Both the position numbers and the translations under genes were made by a program. DNA of 64,000 nucleotides from Hymenobacter cavernae (GTDB taxonomy: Bacteria > Bacteroidota > Bacteroidia > Cytophagales > Hymenobacteraceae). The stretch's first letter is position 1. The number at the start of each line of letters is the position of its first letter. The stretch spans positions 91,746 through 155,745 of the forward strand of contig NZ_BMHT01000009.1 of assembly GCF_014641455.1 (NCBI RefSeq). The letters run 5' to 3'. The notes beneath the pieces were generated by a model that worked only from the letters and a program-made list of their open reading frames with translations, searched no databases and had not been told where the DNA came from. This document shows, in pieces, positions 26,045 to 32,875 of the stretch.

Positions 26045-26135
26045 CGAGGTGGTGAGATGGTGAAATGGCGAGTTTGTCGTTCTACCATTTTCAATCTAAA
26101 CTCTCACCACCTCACCATTTCACTATCTCACCACT
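26045..26135. repeat. Hairpin of 8-base quasi-repeats inserted in the Y RNA array
   Basis: Left arm GGTGAGATGGTGAAATGGCG, right arm CTCACCATTTCACTATCTCA; octamer-like units GGTGAGAT, GGTGAAAT, GGCGAGTT. It sits between Y elements 3 and 4, and its right arm supplies the outer-stem strand GGTGAG of element 3. Confidence 0.75.
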
Positions 26136-26277
26136 CGGGGCAACAAGCGCCCAGCCTCCAAAACCTGCTCTACCAACTGAGCTACAACTGACCCTTGCTA
26201 GGCCAATTGGCGGGGTTCGAACCCGCGACCTGGGCAATCGAAGTGCGAAGCATGGCTGAACTACGGCACCCGGTGAG
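26127..26277 (-). ncRNA. Y-RNA-like element 3 with permuted tRNA-like domain
   Basis: Outer stem CTCACC / GGTGAG plus GGG / CCC, loop TGCCGTA (26268-26262) against GCTTGTTG, inner stem GTTCAGCC / GGCTGGGC (two G-U pairs), then ATGCTTCG. Inside: T-arm GCGGGTTCGAACCCCGC (26226-26210), a 9-bp capped acceptor CAATTGGCC / GGTCAGTTG with loop TAGCAAG, and a canonical D-arm TAGCTCAGTTGGTAGAGC (26184-26167). The inner stem differs at nearly every position from elements 4 to 6 while pairing is kept, which is strong support for a selected RNA structure. Confidence 0.9.
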
Positions 26278-26288
26278 GTAAGAAGAAA

Positions 26289-26428
26289 TCCATCGGGGTA
26301 AAAAGCACGGCGCGAAAGATACGGCCGAAGCCGCTCTGCTCTACCCGCTGAGCTACTCTCAAGCTAGGCTTGAAGGCAGGGCTCGAACCTGCGACCCGAA
26401 GTAACGCGCCACTACGACACCCGACGGA
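26289..26428 (-). ncRNA. Y-RNA-like element 2 with permuted tRNA-like domain
   Basis: Outer stem TCCGTCGGG / CCCGATGGA (one bulge, one G-U), loop TGTCGTA (26419-26413) against GCTTTTTAC, inner stem GTGGCGCG / CGCGCCGT with two G-U pairs, then TTACTTCG. Inside: T-arm GCAGGTTCGAGCCCTGC (26392-26376), capped acceptor CTTCAAGC / GCTTGAGAG with CTA loop, D-arm TAGCTCAGCGGGTAGAGC (26355-26338), and an extra CGGC-TTCG-GCCG hairpin before the 3' inner strand. It is the most diverged in the conserved loop (TGTCGTA instead of TGCCGTA). Confidence 0.88.
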
Positions 26429-26442
26429 GTACTTTTCCACAA

Positions 26443-26598
26443 CCAACCTAGCAAGGGCAACAAGCAGCCGGCGACATGTTTTCATTCCCCAAGCCTTTAG
26501 GCCGGGGAGCAGGGTTCGAACCTGCGAGACTTCACGTGGTGAAGTCGAAAACGGACCACGAAGTAGCGCCCACTTACGGCACCTTGTAGGCTAGTTGG
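26443..26598 (-). ncRNA. Y-RNA-like element 1 with partial tRNA-like domain
   Basis: First copy after rsr. Outer stem pieces CCAA/TTGG, CTAG/CTAG and CAAGG/CCTTG; loop TGCCGTA (26581-26575) against GCTTGTTGC; inner stem AGTGGGCG / CGCCGGCT with one G-G mismatch; then CTACTTCG. Inside: an extra 8-bp hairpin GACTTCAC / GTGAAGTC (26546-26528), T-arm GCAGGTTCGAACCCTGC (26525-26509) and capped acceptor TCCCC...GGGGA with an inner GCC-TAAA-GGC (26508-26486). No D-arm follows. It may be a specialised or decaying variant of the tRNA-mimicking form. Confidence 0.82.
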
Positions 26599-26728
26599 GA
26601 AGTGTTGTTATCGATTTATTTGATTGAATTTCATGGGAGTACTTTTTGGAAAAGTGCCTGCGCTTACCTGTTGTCAAGGGAGCGGCAGCCGCTTTTGTCT
26701 CTGCTGCTCCTTAGGTCGCTTCATTGAG

Positions 26729-28276
26729 CTAGAACTCAATTTTTTCAATCTCCGTCAGGGCGGAGCCGCCGTCTTCCAGCGCGGCCAGCACGTCGAACAC
26801 TTTATCCGACCAGCCAGCAATGAGCGCCACGCCATCTTCGCGGCGCACTTGCAGCGGCACGGTGCCGTGGCCAGCTAGGTCGAAGAGATAGAGCTGCGCT
26901 TGCGGGGCTACCGTGCGGCGGTATTCGCGCCACTCAGCGGCCAGCGAGCCGGCCCGGCCGGTGTTGTCCCACAACTGGCAGTCGGTGAAGAGCATCACCT
27001 TATCTACCACTTCACGGCGCTGCCGCAAGTCGTAGACGACCAAGTGGCCGTTGGTGCTGTAGCCTACTTCGCCTTCACGACGGTACAGCTCCTGCACGTT
27101 GCACAGCACTTGCCCGCTGGGCAAGCTAACGCGCTTCCACCGGTCGCCGAACATGCCGGTTACCACATGCTGACAGCGGCTTTGCAGGAGCATCGCCAGC
27201 ACCAGCCCGATGTCGTAGAGCAGCACTTTGCTGCGCGCCGAGATGGGTTGCTGCATGGAGCCCGACACGTCGCAAGCTAGGAGCACGCGGGTATTGGCGT
27301 CGAAGCCGCGCAGGTTGGCGACGGAGTGGCCGATGGCTGTTTCCAAAGCCGCCAGCACCGCCGGCACCCGCCCCGACTTCAGCTCCAGCACCTCGCGGTA
27401 GGCTGCCAGAAAGCGAAACGGCAGCTGCTTGCTGCGCGCCACCGCCGCCCGGTTGGCGAGCGTAGCGCACACGGCCTGCACCGCCTCGGCCGACACGTCG
27501 GCTTCGAGGATGTTGCGCAGGTTTCGCAGCAGGGCCATATAGCCTAGCTTACCGCTACCGATCAGCTCTTCCCACTTGGCTTGGAAGGCTACTTGGCGCT
27601 CCGCTGCGCTAGCAAATGCCTGCTGGCCTTGGGCCGACAGCTCTGTTTCCCAAGTGTAAGGCGTAGCTAGCTCGCCGCGCACCAGTTGATCGAATAAGGC
27701 TTGCTGGGCCGCGTCTTTGGCCTGTGGGTGCATCAGGAACAGGGCATCGCGGAGGCGCACCTGGCCGGCGCGGTCGTACTTGGCGAGCTGGTAGCCATCA
27801 AAGTGGTTGAAGCTAATAGCTAGGCCTTTCTGCAACTGCTTAGAAAGGCGGTTGAGCGTTTTCGCGGGCGCTTTGCCGTTGGCGCCTTGGCGCTCGTTGG
27901 CGACGGCGTAGAAGGCCAGCAACTCCGTGATTTCGTCGGCGCGCTGCACCACGCGGGCCACGAGGCGGCTCACGAGGTTGTCGCCGCGGTGCAGGCGGGC
28001 TAGCTCCACGGTCAGCACCAAGGGCACTGAGCGTAAGTGGAGTTTTTCGCGGGCATACACTGCCAGGCGCGCCACAAACAGCGGTTCGTTTTGCGCTATC
28101 AACTCGCGCAACCGCGCCAGCCGCGTATCGGCCTTCTCGTAGAACTGGTCGCTGAGCGCGGCGGTAGCCACGGCAGCGTATAGTTCGAGTGCGGGCGTAA
28201 GCTGGTAAGCGGCGGCGCCTTCGTGGTTGACCACCGGCGCCGATTCGTTTTTGCGGAAGCTGAAGTTGAAGCGCAT
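26729..28276 (-). CDS. rsr: TROVE-domain Ro60 orthologue (Rsr)
   Basis: A 515-residue protein when started at the ATG at 28276 (MRFNFSFRKNES); a longer open frame extends 50 codons upstream but has no family-like content. The first 320 residues are the TROVE HEAT-repeat ring (AAYQLTPALELYAAVATAAL, RLARLRELIAQNEPLFVARLAVYAREK, GYMALLRNLRNILEA), and the C-terminal part is a von Willebrand A domain with the metal-site motif DVSGSM at about 336-341. Ro60/Rsr binds Y RNAs and misfolded or damaged RNAs, and with PNPase takes part in structured-RNA degradation. Here six Y-RNA-like elements follow directly and then rtcB, all on the same strand, which strongly supports one RNA-repair and quality-control operon. 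Confidence 0.95.
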   Translation of the reverse strand: MRFNFSFRKNESAPVVNHEGAAAYQLTPALELYAAVATAALSDQFYEKADTRLARLRELIAQNEPLFVARLAVYAREKLHLRSVPLVLTVELARLHRGDNLVSRLVARVVQRADEITELLAFYAVANERQGANGKAPAKTLNRLSKQLQKGLAISFNHFDGYQLAKYDRAGQVRLRDALFLMHPQAKDAAQQALFDQLVRGELATPYTWETELSAQGQQAFASAAERQVAFQAKWEELIGSGKLGYMALLRNLRNILEADVSAEAVQAVCATLANRAAVARSKQLPFRFLAAYREVLELKSGRVPAVLAALETAIGHSVANLRGFDANTRVLLACDVSGSMQQPISARSKVLLYDIGLVLAMLLQSRCQHVVTGMFGDRWKRVSLPSGQVLCNVQELYRREGEVGYSTNGHLVVYDLRQRREVVDKVMLFTDCQLWDNTGRAGSLAAEWREYRRTVAPQAQLYLFDLAGHGTVPLQVRREDGVALIAGWSDKVFDVLAALEDGGSALTEIEKIEF

Positions 28277-28833
28277 AATTGTAGAGCGTAATCGAGTAAA
28301 AAGAAGCTTGGCTTCTGGAAATAAAAAGCTAGGTCTTGAGGGGCTTAGCCGGCTTAGTTGGCTGCGCTTTAGAATCAAGGTGATTTCCTTTTGTATCTGA
28401 ATGCAGAGAATTATTGCCCGATACATGGGTTGCCGAAGTCACCGGCATCGAATTACTAAAGGATAGTCTGAAGATTTCGTACATAGTAGCGTTGGTAAAA
28501 GGGTGTAACCATCCGTTCGGCAATTCCAGCGGAATTAATTGCCGTTATTAAATTATTACCGAGCTAAAACTTTAGGCAATATTTTTCTACACCGTCATTT
28601 ATTGACGATTAAAATAGAAAATAAATACCAGAAATAAAGCCCGATTTAGAAATACACGAACCGTGAATAAACCGGTAATCTTAGCTATGTTTTCGGCCGC
28701 AACTTGGCTTTCGTAGCTGGTCCCAGGCGCCGCACCAACGCCCTAGCACTTGGGCTGGATGTGTGGCTGCCAAGCAAAGGGAGGGTTGATGAAAGGACGT
28801 CATGGAAGTAACTGATTAGGATAGAGGAAAAAG

Positions 28834-28867
28834 AAAACGCCCGAACCTAGGTGGGTTCGGGCGTTTC
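28834..28867 (-). terminator. Terminator of the small 28.9-kb transcription unit
   Basis: A 13-bp perfect stem (AAACGCCCGAACC / GGTTCGGGCGTTT) is followed on the minus strand by TTCTTTTTCC. It lies 28 bases past the stop of the 29-codon ORF at 28894-28983. The stretch 28277-28833, upstream of rsr, is AT-rich and I see no gene in it. Confidence 0.85.
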
Positions 28868-28893
28868 ATATGGTTGGTTTCTATCAGGTAAAC

Positions 28894-28983
28894 CTACCTC
28901 ATTGCATACGCGCCGAACCCGGGCTGAATATCGCGCTTCAGCTGACTGGGCATGGTTTGAAAATCTGATTTGTGGCGCCGCAT
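28894..28983 (-). CDS. Putative 29-residue small protein
   Basis: ATG at 28983 opens a 29-codon frame ending in TAG; the product starts MRRHKSDFQTMPSQLKRD and ends GFGAYAMR. It is basic and has no membrane segment. Support for a real gene: a near-consensus Bacteroidota promoter (29033-29064) about 50 bases upstream, a strong terminator just downstream, and GC-rich third positions inside a region that is otherwise AT-rich. It is too short for usual gene finders. I do not recognise the peptide. Alternatively the unit is a small regulatory RNA and the frame is incidental. Confidence 0.5.
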   Translation of the reverse strand: MRRHKSDFQTMPSQLKRDIQPGFGAYAMR

Positions 28984-29032
28984 GACGAGGATTGACTTTG
29001 TAGTCGCGTTAGGTTTTGTGCTTTGAACGGGA

Positions 29033-29064
29033 CAAATATAGAAAAGTTATTTTCCTAAAGTCAA
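29033..29064 (-). promoter_or_regulatory. Bacteroidota-type promoter of the small ORF unit
   Basis: Minus strand: TTGAC at 29064-29060, then TATATTTG at 29040-29033. TTG to TAnnTTTG spacing is 21 bases, within the consensus of the Bacteroidota primary sigma factor. Confidence 0.7.
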
Positions 29065-29257
29065 TATACGATGAAAAATGTTTTTACTTTTTTTTATCAG
29101 AGGCAATTATTCGATTTCTAAGCAAAGAAAACTATTCATCCTGCCACAAGTAATTCTTATTAATCAACTACGAAATAGCGGAAAGCAAAAGATTTATTAC
29201 GCGCAGAAATAACACGAGCTACTAACTAGTTCTTGAAGCTAATTCACAATTCTCTGA

Positions 29258-29345
29258 GTCATGCTGAGCTGACCGAAGCATCTCTCCCGCCAAAGTAAAT
29301 CTGATTACCACTGCGGGAGAGATGCTTCGGTCAGCTCAGCATGAC
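29258..29345. repeat. Hairpin with perfect 33-base arms
   Basis: Arms 29258-29290 (GTCATGCTGAGCTGACCGAA...) and 29313-29345 are exact complements with a 22-base AT-rich loop. Same family as the outer arms at 6622-6830. It may serve as terminator for the minus-strand gene ending at 29368 only from a distance; more likely a mobile palindrome. Confidence 0.85.
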
Positions 29346-29367
29346 GTTCTAGAGAGTCTTTTCTGAT

Positions 29368-30279
29368 CTACCCTCTTTCTGAGAACAGAGTGTGCTGTTG
29401 CACAGCACTGCTGGCCACGCGCATCTTACCTAGGTAATTGGTGGCGGGCACTAATTGAAAGGCCGGATCGTCGCGGAAGATGCTTTGCAGGGACCCAATG
29501 TGCGCCGCCCCGATAATGACCAGCACTTTCTTCGACTGCTGCGCCATCTGTGTGGTCACGATATTGGAGTAGATTTTATAGTCGCGGTTTTTAAAGATGG
29601 ACGTCAGTTCGGCACCGATGTAGCGGGGGTTCACGAAGGCAGTGTCCACCATAGCATCAGGGTTGGTAAAGTGACCATTGGTGACACGGGCAGGCATGAC
29701 GTAGCGCAGGTGATGGATTTTCTGCGTAATAGCGGGCTGGTTTATGTAGGTGATATATTCGGTGAGGCTTAGCTTGCCATTGTCCAGCTCGGTTTGCTTG
29801 GCCGTAGACAGGTTGCGCATCTGCACGCCTTCTTCCTGATATAGTTTGATGTTCTGGCCGTTGCTCAGGATGCTCTGTGAAGTACCGCCGGGCGCATTTA
29901 CGCCCACAATCCTTTTGAGACCTAGCTGCTTACCGAGCGCGAAACCGATCTGGTATTCCTCGCCTCGCCCGTCTTCCATATCGGCGAGTTGGAGCTTGTT
30001 GTTCACGTACAGCGCGTAGGTGCTGTCGAGGGAGGCCTGTCCTTCAGGTACCCGCTCCACCACAATTAGGTCGGGTTGAAACTTGCGGATGCGGCTGATC
30101 AGGTCGGCCAGTTCCTGCTGGCGCTTGGCGGTCAGTACATCGGTATTTGGGTTGTCCTTATTGTACATCTGTCGCAGATGAGCGCAGCCGAGCAGCATAA
30201 TCTGGGTGGGTTTTCCCTGGCTCCATCCTGAGCGTGTGAACAGGAAGCAGACCACGAGCAGCGCGAACAGAAATTTCAT
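29368..30279 (-). CDS. DUF5694 family protein, secreted
   Basis: A 303-residue protein when started at the ATG at 30279, which gives a typical signal peptide (MKFLFALLVVCFLFTRSGWSQ); the upstream ATG at 30333 would bury it. It matches what I know of DUF5694, a TraB/PrgY-like family with PTQIMLLGCAHLRQMYNKD, a conserved acidic/His start, and KFQPDLIVVERVPE, IGFALGKQLGLKRIVGVNAP, VLVIIGAAHIGSLQSI (second histidine). The GxxH...E...GxxH arrangement suggests a metal-dependent hydrolase fold, but no activity is established. It stands alone between repeat elements. Confidence 0.8.
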   Translation of the reverse strand: MKFLFALLVVCFLFTRSGWSQGKPTQIMLLGCAHLRQMYNKDNPNTDVLTAKRQQELADLISRIRKFQPDLIVVERVPEGQASLDSTYALYVNNKLQLADMEDGRGEEYQIGFALGKQLGLKRIVGVNAPGGTSQSILSNGQNIKLYQEEGVQMRNLSTAKQTELDNGKLSLTEYITYINQPAITQKIHHLRYVMPARVTNGHFTNPDAMVDTAFVNPRYIGAELTSIFKNRDYKIYSNIVTTQMAQQSKKVLVIIGAAHIGSLQSIFRDDPAFQLVPATNYLGKMRVASSAVQQHTLFSERG

Positions 30280-30461
30280 TTTATAGTGTTTTAGTATGAA
30301 TGTGTATAGGTCGTAACCCAATAGCCATGCCATCTACTAAACCCTATCATTATCAGCACAATACATTGAATATCAACTTTCAACTTCGTCCATAAGTGAA
30401 CGGTAACTGTCCGGTTCTGGACAGCTCATGAAAAGGTGTTCGATTTTGGCTGGATGAACGG

Positions 30462-30557
30462 TGTAGAGACGCAATAGTTGGAGTCTCTCGTTGAACGATT
30501 GCTGCCAACGCGGTCGACAGCAGCAACGACGAGGCGCAACGCATTGCGTCTTTACGC
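30462..30557. repeat. Intergenic hairpin, GTGTAGAGACGCAAT arms
   Basis: Left arm TGTAGAGACGCAATAGTTGG and right arm GCAACGCATTGCGTCTTTAC are imperfect complements. The loop contains CTCGTTGAACGATTGC and CAGCAACGACGAG. Related to the hairpin at 6671-6772. The rest of 30280-30684 shows no gene. Confidence 0.7.
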
Positions 30558-30684
30558 TGCTCTCAACTAACCGCAAGCCGAAAGGCGCCCCTACCCCACT
30601 TGGCCCCGTTGCGTATGTAGGCATGTTCTTGTAGCTAGGTTCGGGGGTCTTCGCAGATCTGCTGGCCGTTTTGCTTTTCACCGC

Positions 30685-31587
30685 ATGCCCTGCCTCGCCA
30701 CTTCCGACCGGTACGTTCTCGACTTGCCCACCGGCCACCGCTTTCCTATTGCCAAATACGAGCTGATTCATCAGCAACTTTTGTGGCAAGGCATCGCGCC
30801 GCCCACCGATTTTTATGACCCCGGCCTATGCTCGGAGGAAGACTTGCTGCGCGTGCACACCGTGGAGTACTGGCACAAGATCCGCGACCAACAGCTCTCG
30901 CCAGCCGAAGTGCGCCGGCTAGGATTGCCGCAAAGCGAGCGGCTGGTACTTCGCTCTCTGAGCAGCTCGGCCGGCACGCTGCAATCGGCGCGGCATGCTC
31001 TGCGCGACGGTGTAGCCCTGAACCTAGCCGGCGGCACCCACCACGCGTTTGCTGATCGGGGCGAAGGTTTTTGTGTGTTCAACGATATTGCCATTGCCGT
31101 CATGCACCTGCTGCATCACGGCCTAGCTAGGCAAGTATTAATCGTAGACCTCGACGTGCACCAGGGCGACGGCACGGCCAGCATCTTCCGCCACGAACCT
31201 AGGGTGTTCACCTTCTCCATGCACGCCGGCGCCAACTACCCGCTCCGTAAAGAGCAATCGGACCTTGACGTGCCACTGCCCCTGGGCATGGATGACGCCG
31301 CCTACCTATCCCAACTCCGCACCATCCTACCAGGCCTTATTGACCGAGTGCAGCCCGATTTCATCTTCTTTCAAGCCGGCGTGGATGTGCTGGCCACCGA
31401 CAAGCTCGGCAAGCTAGCCCTCACCAAAGACGGCTGCCGGCAGCGCGACGAGTTCGTATTAGGTCTCTGCCGCCAACATCGTTTGCCGGTGGCCATAAGC
31501 ATGGGCGGCGGCTACTCCGAGCGCATCGGCGACATTGTGGACGCGCACTGCAACACGTTTCAGGTGGCGTACGAACTGTTTGGGTAA
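30685..31587 (+). CDS. Histone deacetylase family (acetylpolyamine/acetoin utilisation-like) protein
   Basis: A 300-residue zinc-dependent deacetylase of the arginase/deacetylase fold. Visible motifs: the tandem-histidine loop GGTHHAFADRGEGFCVFND near 113-131, the zinc ligands in LIVDLDVHQGDGTASIF near 151-167, and the aspartate and glycine loop ISMGGGYSE near the end. Class I/IV-like bacterial members act on acetylated polyamines, small molecules or proteins; the substrate here cannot be inferred. A plus-strand J-domain-like gene follows by 52 bases, probably in the same unit. The ATG follows a short gap after repeats. Confidence 0.9.
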   Translation: MPCLATSDRYVLDLPTGHRFPIAKYELIHQQLLWQGIAPPTDFYDPGLCSEEDLLRVHTVEYWHKIRDQQLSPAEVRRLGLPQSERLVLRSLSSSAGTLQSARHALRDGVALNLAGGTHHAFADRGEGFCVFNDIAIAVMHLLHHGLARQVLIVDLDVHQGDGTASIFRHEPRVFTFSMHAGANYPLRKEQSDLDVPLPLGMDDAAYLSQLRTILPGLIDRVQPDFIFFQAGVDVLATDKLGKLALTKDGCRQRDEFVLGLCRQHRLPVAISMGGGYSERIGDIVDAHCNTFQVAYELFG

Positions 31588-31639
31588 CCTAGAACCTAGC
31601 TCCCCTCCCTTCGGCTTTTCCTCTCCTATTTTTGTCTCT

Positions 31640-32632
31640 ATGAATCTGCACAACCCCGCCATCGATCTGCCTGCTGAGCAGCATGTACCCGTCAAGCAAC
31701 CGACGGAAGCACCTAGGTCCCCGACCCAGCAGGCTTTTCAGCAAGCGGTGCAGGACGTGGAGAACCTGCGCCAGCGCCTGCGCGACCTGCAAGCGGAGCA
31801 AGCCGAGGCCCGCCGCCGCTACTGGCAGCAGGTGGGGCCGCTGGCCCAAACAGTGGTAGCGGCGCGGCGTGCATTGTTTGAGCCGCTGGAAGAAGCCTTG
31901 CTCTCCGGCTACTTCAACCGCGGTGAGGAGCGGCAGCTGCTAGAGGTGATTGTCGGCAACGCCCGCACACTGCAAGACCGCTTCGGGGAAGATGAAGCAG
32001 CGATTTTGCAGAAGTACGCGCCCGATGCCAAGGCCACCCGCCCACCCGAACCCGCGCCTGAAGCTGCCAGCACCGAACCTAGCTTTCACGAAGAAGCTGC
32101 CCAGCAAGCTCGCGCCAAGCGCAAAACCAAAGCCGAGCGCGCTGCCGAAGCCGCGGCTAAGCAAGAGCGGGAAGAACAACAGCGGCTGCTCTCGAACACC
32201 AAGACTGTGTACCGGCAGCTGGCCCGCGTCAACCACCCCGACCTGGAACGCGACCCGGAACGCGCTGCGCTGAAAACCACCCGCATGCAGCGCATCACGG
32301 AGGCATACGAGGCCAACGACCTCTACACGCTGCTGCAACTGCTGGCCGAAGACTCCGCGGAAGCCCCCGACGACAACCTGCTCACGCGCTACACCCAGGC
32401 CTTGCAGCAGCAGCAAACGGAACTGAAGCAGCAGCTCAACGAGTTGAAGTATGGCCCTAATGGCTTTGCCGGCAGCACCGGCAAAAAGCAGGAGGCCGAG
32501 CTGCGCCAACTGAAGCGCCACCTACGCGCCGAGGCTGATTATCTACACCAGGTCGGGCAGCTTATTGCCCAGCCCGGCGGTTTGCGCGATTTGCTCAGGG
32601 ACCTGGCTTCGGCCGGCCACGATACGTTCTAG
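31640..32632 (+). CDS. J-domain-like coiled-coil protein
   Basis: A 330-residue cytoplasmic protein; I start it at the ATG at 31640 (MNLHNPAIDLPAEQHV), since the earlier in-frame start overlaps the upstream gene. It is rich in Gln, Ala and charged residues and predicts long coiled coils (about 30-75 and 255-310). In the middle, YRQLARVNHPDLERDPERAA contains the HPD tripeptide with the helix II/III context of J domains (ARVNHPDL, then RMQRITEAYEAND), so it may recruit an Hsp70. Between the two parts is a Pro/Glu/Lys-rich linker. The role is unknown. Confidence 0.75.
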   Translation: MNLHNPAIDLPAEQHVPVKQPTEAPRSPTQQAFQQAVQDVENLRQRLRDLQAEQAEARRRYWQQVGPLAQTVVAARRALFEPLEEALLSGYFNRGEERQLLEVIVGNARTLQDRFGEDEAAILQKYAPDAKATRPPEPAPEAASTEPSFHEEAAQQARAKRKTKAERAAEAAAKQEREEQQRLLSNTKTVYRQLARVNHPDLERDPERAALKTTRMQRITEAYEANDLYTLLQLLAEDSAEAPDDNLLTRYTQALQQQQTELKQQLNELKYGPNGFAGSTGKKQEAELRQLKRHLRAEADYLHQVGQLIAQPGGLRDLLRDLASAGHDTF

Positions 32633-32643
32633 GTTATCGCGCC

Positions 32644-32781
32644 AGTAGCGTGAAACCTACGCTTCGCGTATCGTTGAACGACCATCGTAAATGCACTACT
32701 ATACGGTCCAAGGGTGAAACCCTAGGCTACGGAGCGGTTCTCATGTTCGACCGCTAACTAGCCCAGGGTTTCACCCTGAGA
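32644..32781. repeat. Intergenic repeat region with hairpin
   Basis: Starts with one half of the GTTGAACGA family (CTTCGCGTATCGTTGAACGA) without its partner arm. A hairpin follows at 32709-32781 with AGGGTGAAACCCTAGGC / GCCCAGGGTTTCACCCT arms. Confidence 0.6.
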
Positions 32782-32875
32782 GGACTACCAGCTTCCAGCC
32801 ACGACGCCGTATTTCTCGTATTGCTCCTAGATTCTGGCTCGACAGCAACTAGCACGGAGGCTGCCGTTCTCTGCG

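Noticed and set aside
25910..26428. Functional circularly permuted tRNAs matured by RtcB
   Set aside because: Permuted tRNA genes of algae and archaea give mature tRNAs after circularisation and need an anticodon formed at the junction. Here the inner stem replaces the anticodon arm and nothing could serve as anticodon.
25910..26560. Array of tRNA genes or tRNA pseudogenes
   Set aside because: T-arms and D-arms are present but in permuted order, with no anticodon loop, no free acceptor end and no CCA. Each set is enclosed by a covarying stem and the conserved TGCCGTA loop, which fits Y RNAs and not broken tRNAs.
25737..26598. CRISPR array
   Set aside because: Units are 78-156 bases with conserved short motifs and variable stems; there are no equal spacers or identical repeats and no cas genes.
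28277..28426. N-terminal extension of Rsr (start at 28426)
   Set aside because: The extra 50 codons show no TROVE-like sequence and the ATG at 28276 begins directly with the family-like part.
28329..28523. 64-codon minus-strand ORF upstream of rsr
   Set aside because: No promoter, no recognisable motif and overlap with the AT-rich leader; composition is not distinctive.
24028..28600. Sigma-54 promoter ahead of rsr, as in enterobacterial rtc operons
   Set aside because: No GG-N10-GC type -24/-12 pair was found upstream of rsr, and no RtcR-like gene lies nearby.
32644..32700. Complete GTTGAACGA hairpin
   Set aside because: Only one arm and the core are present; the partner arm is missing, so it was listed as a partial copy.
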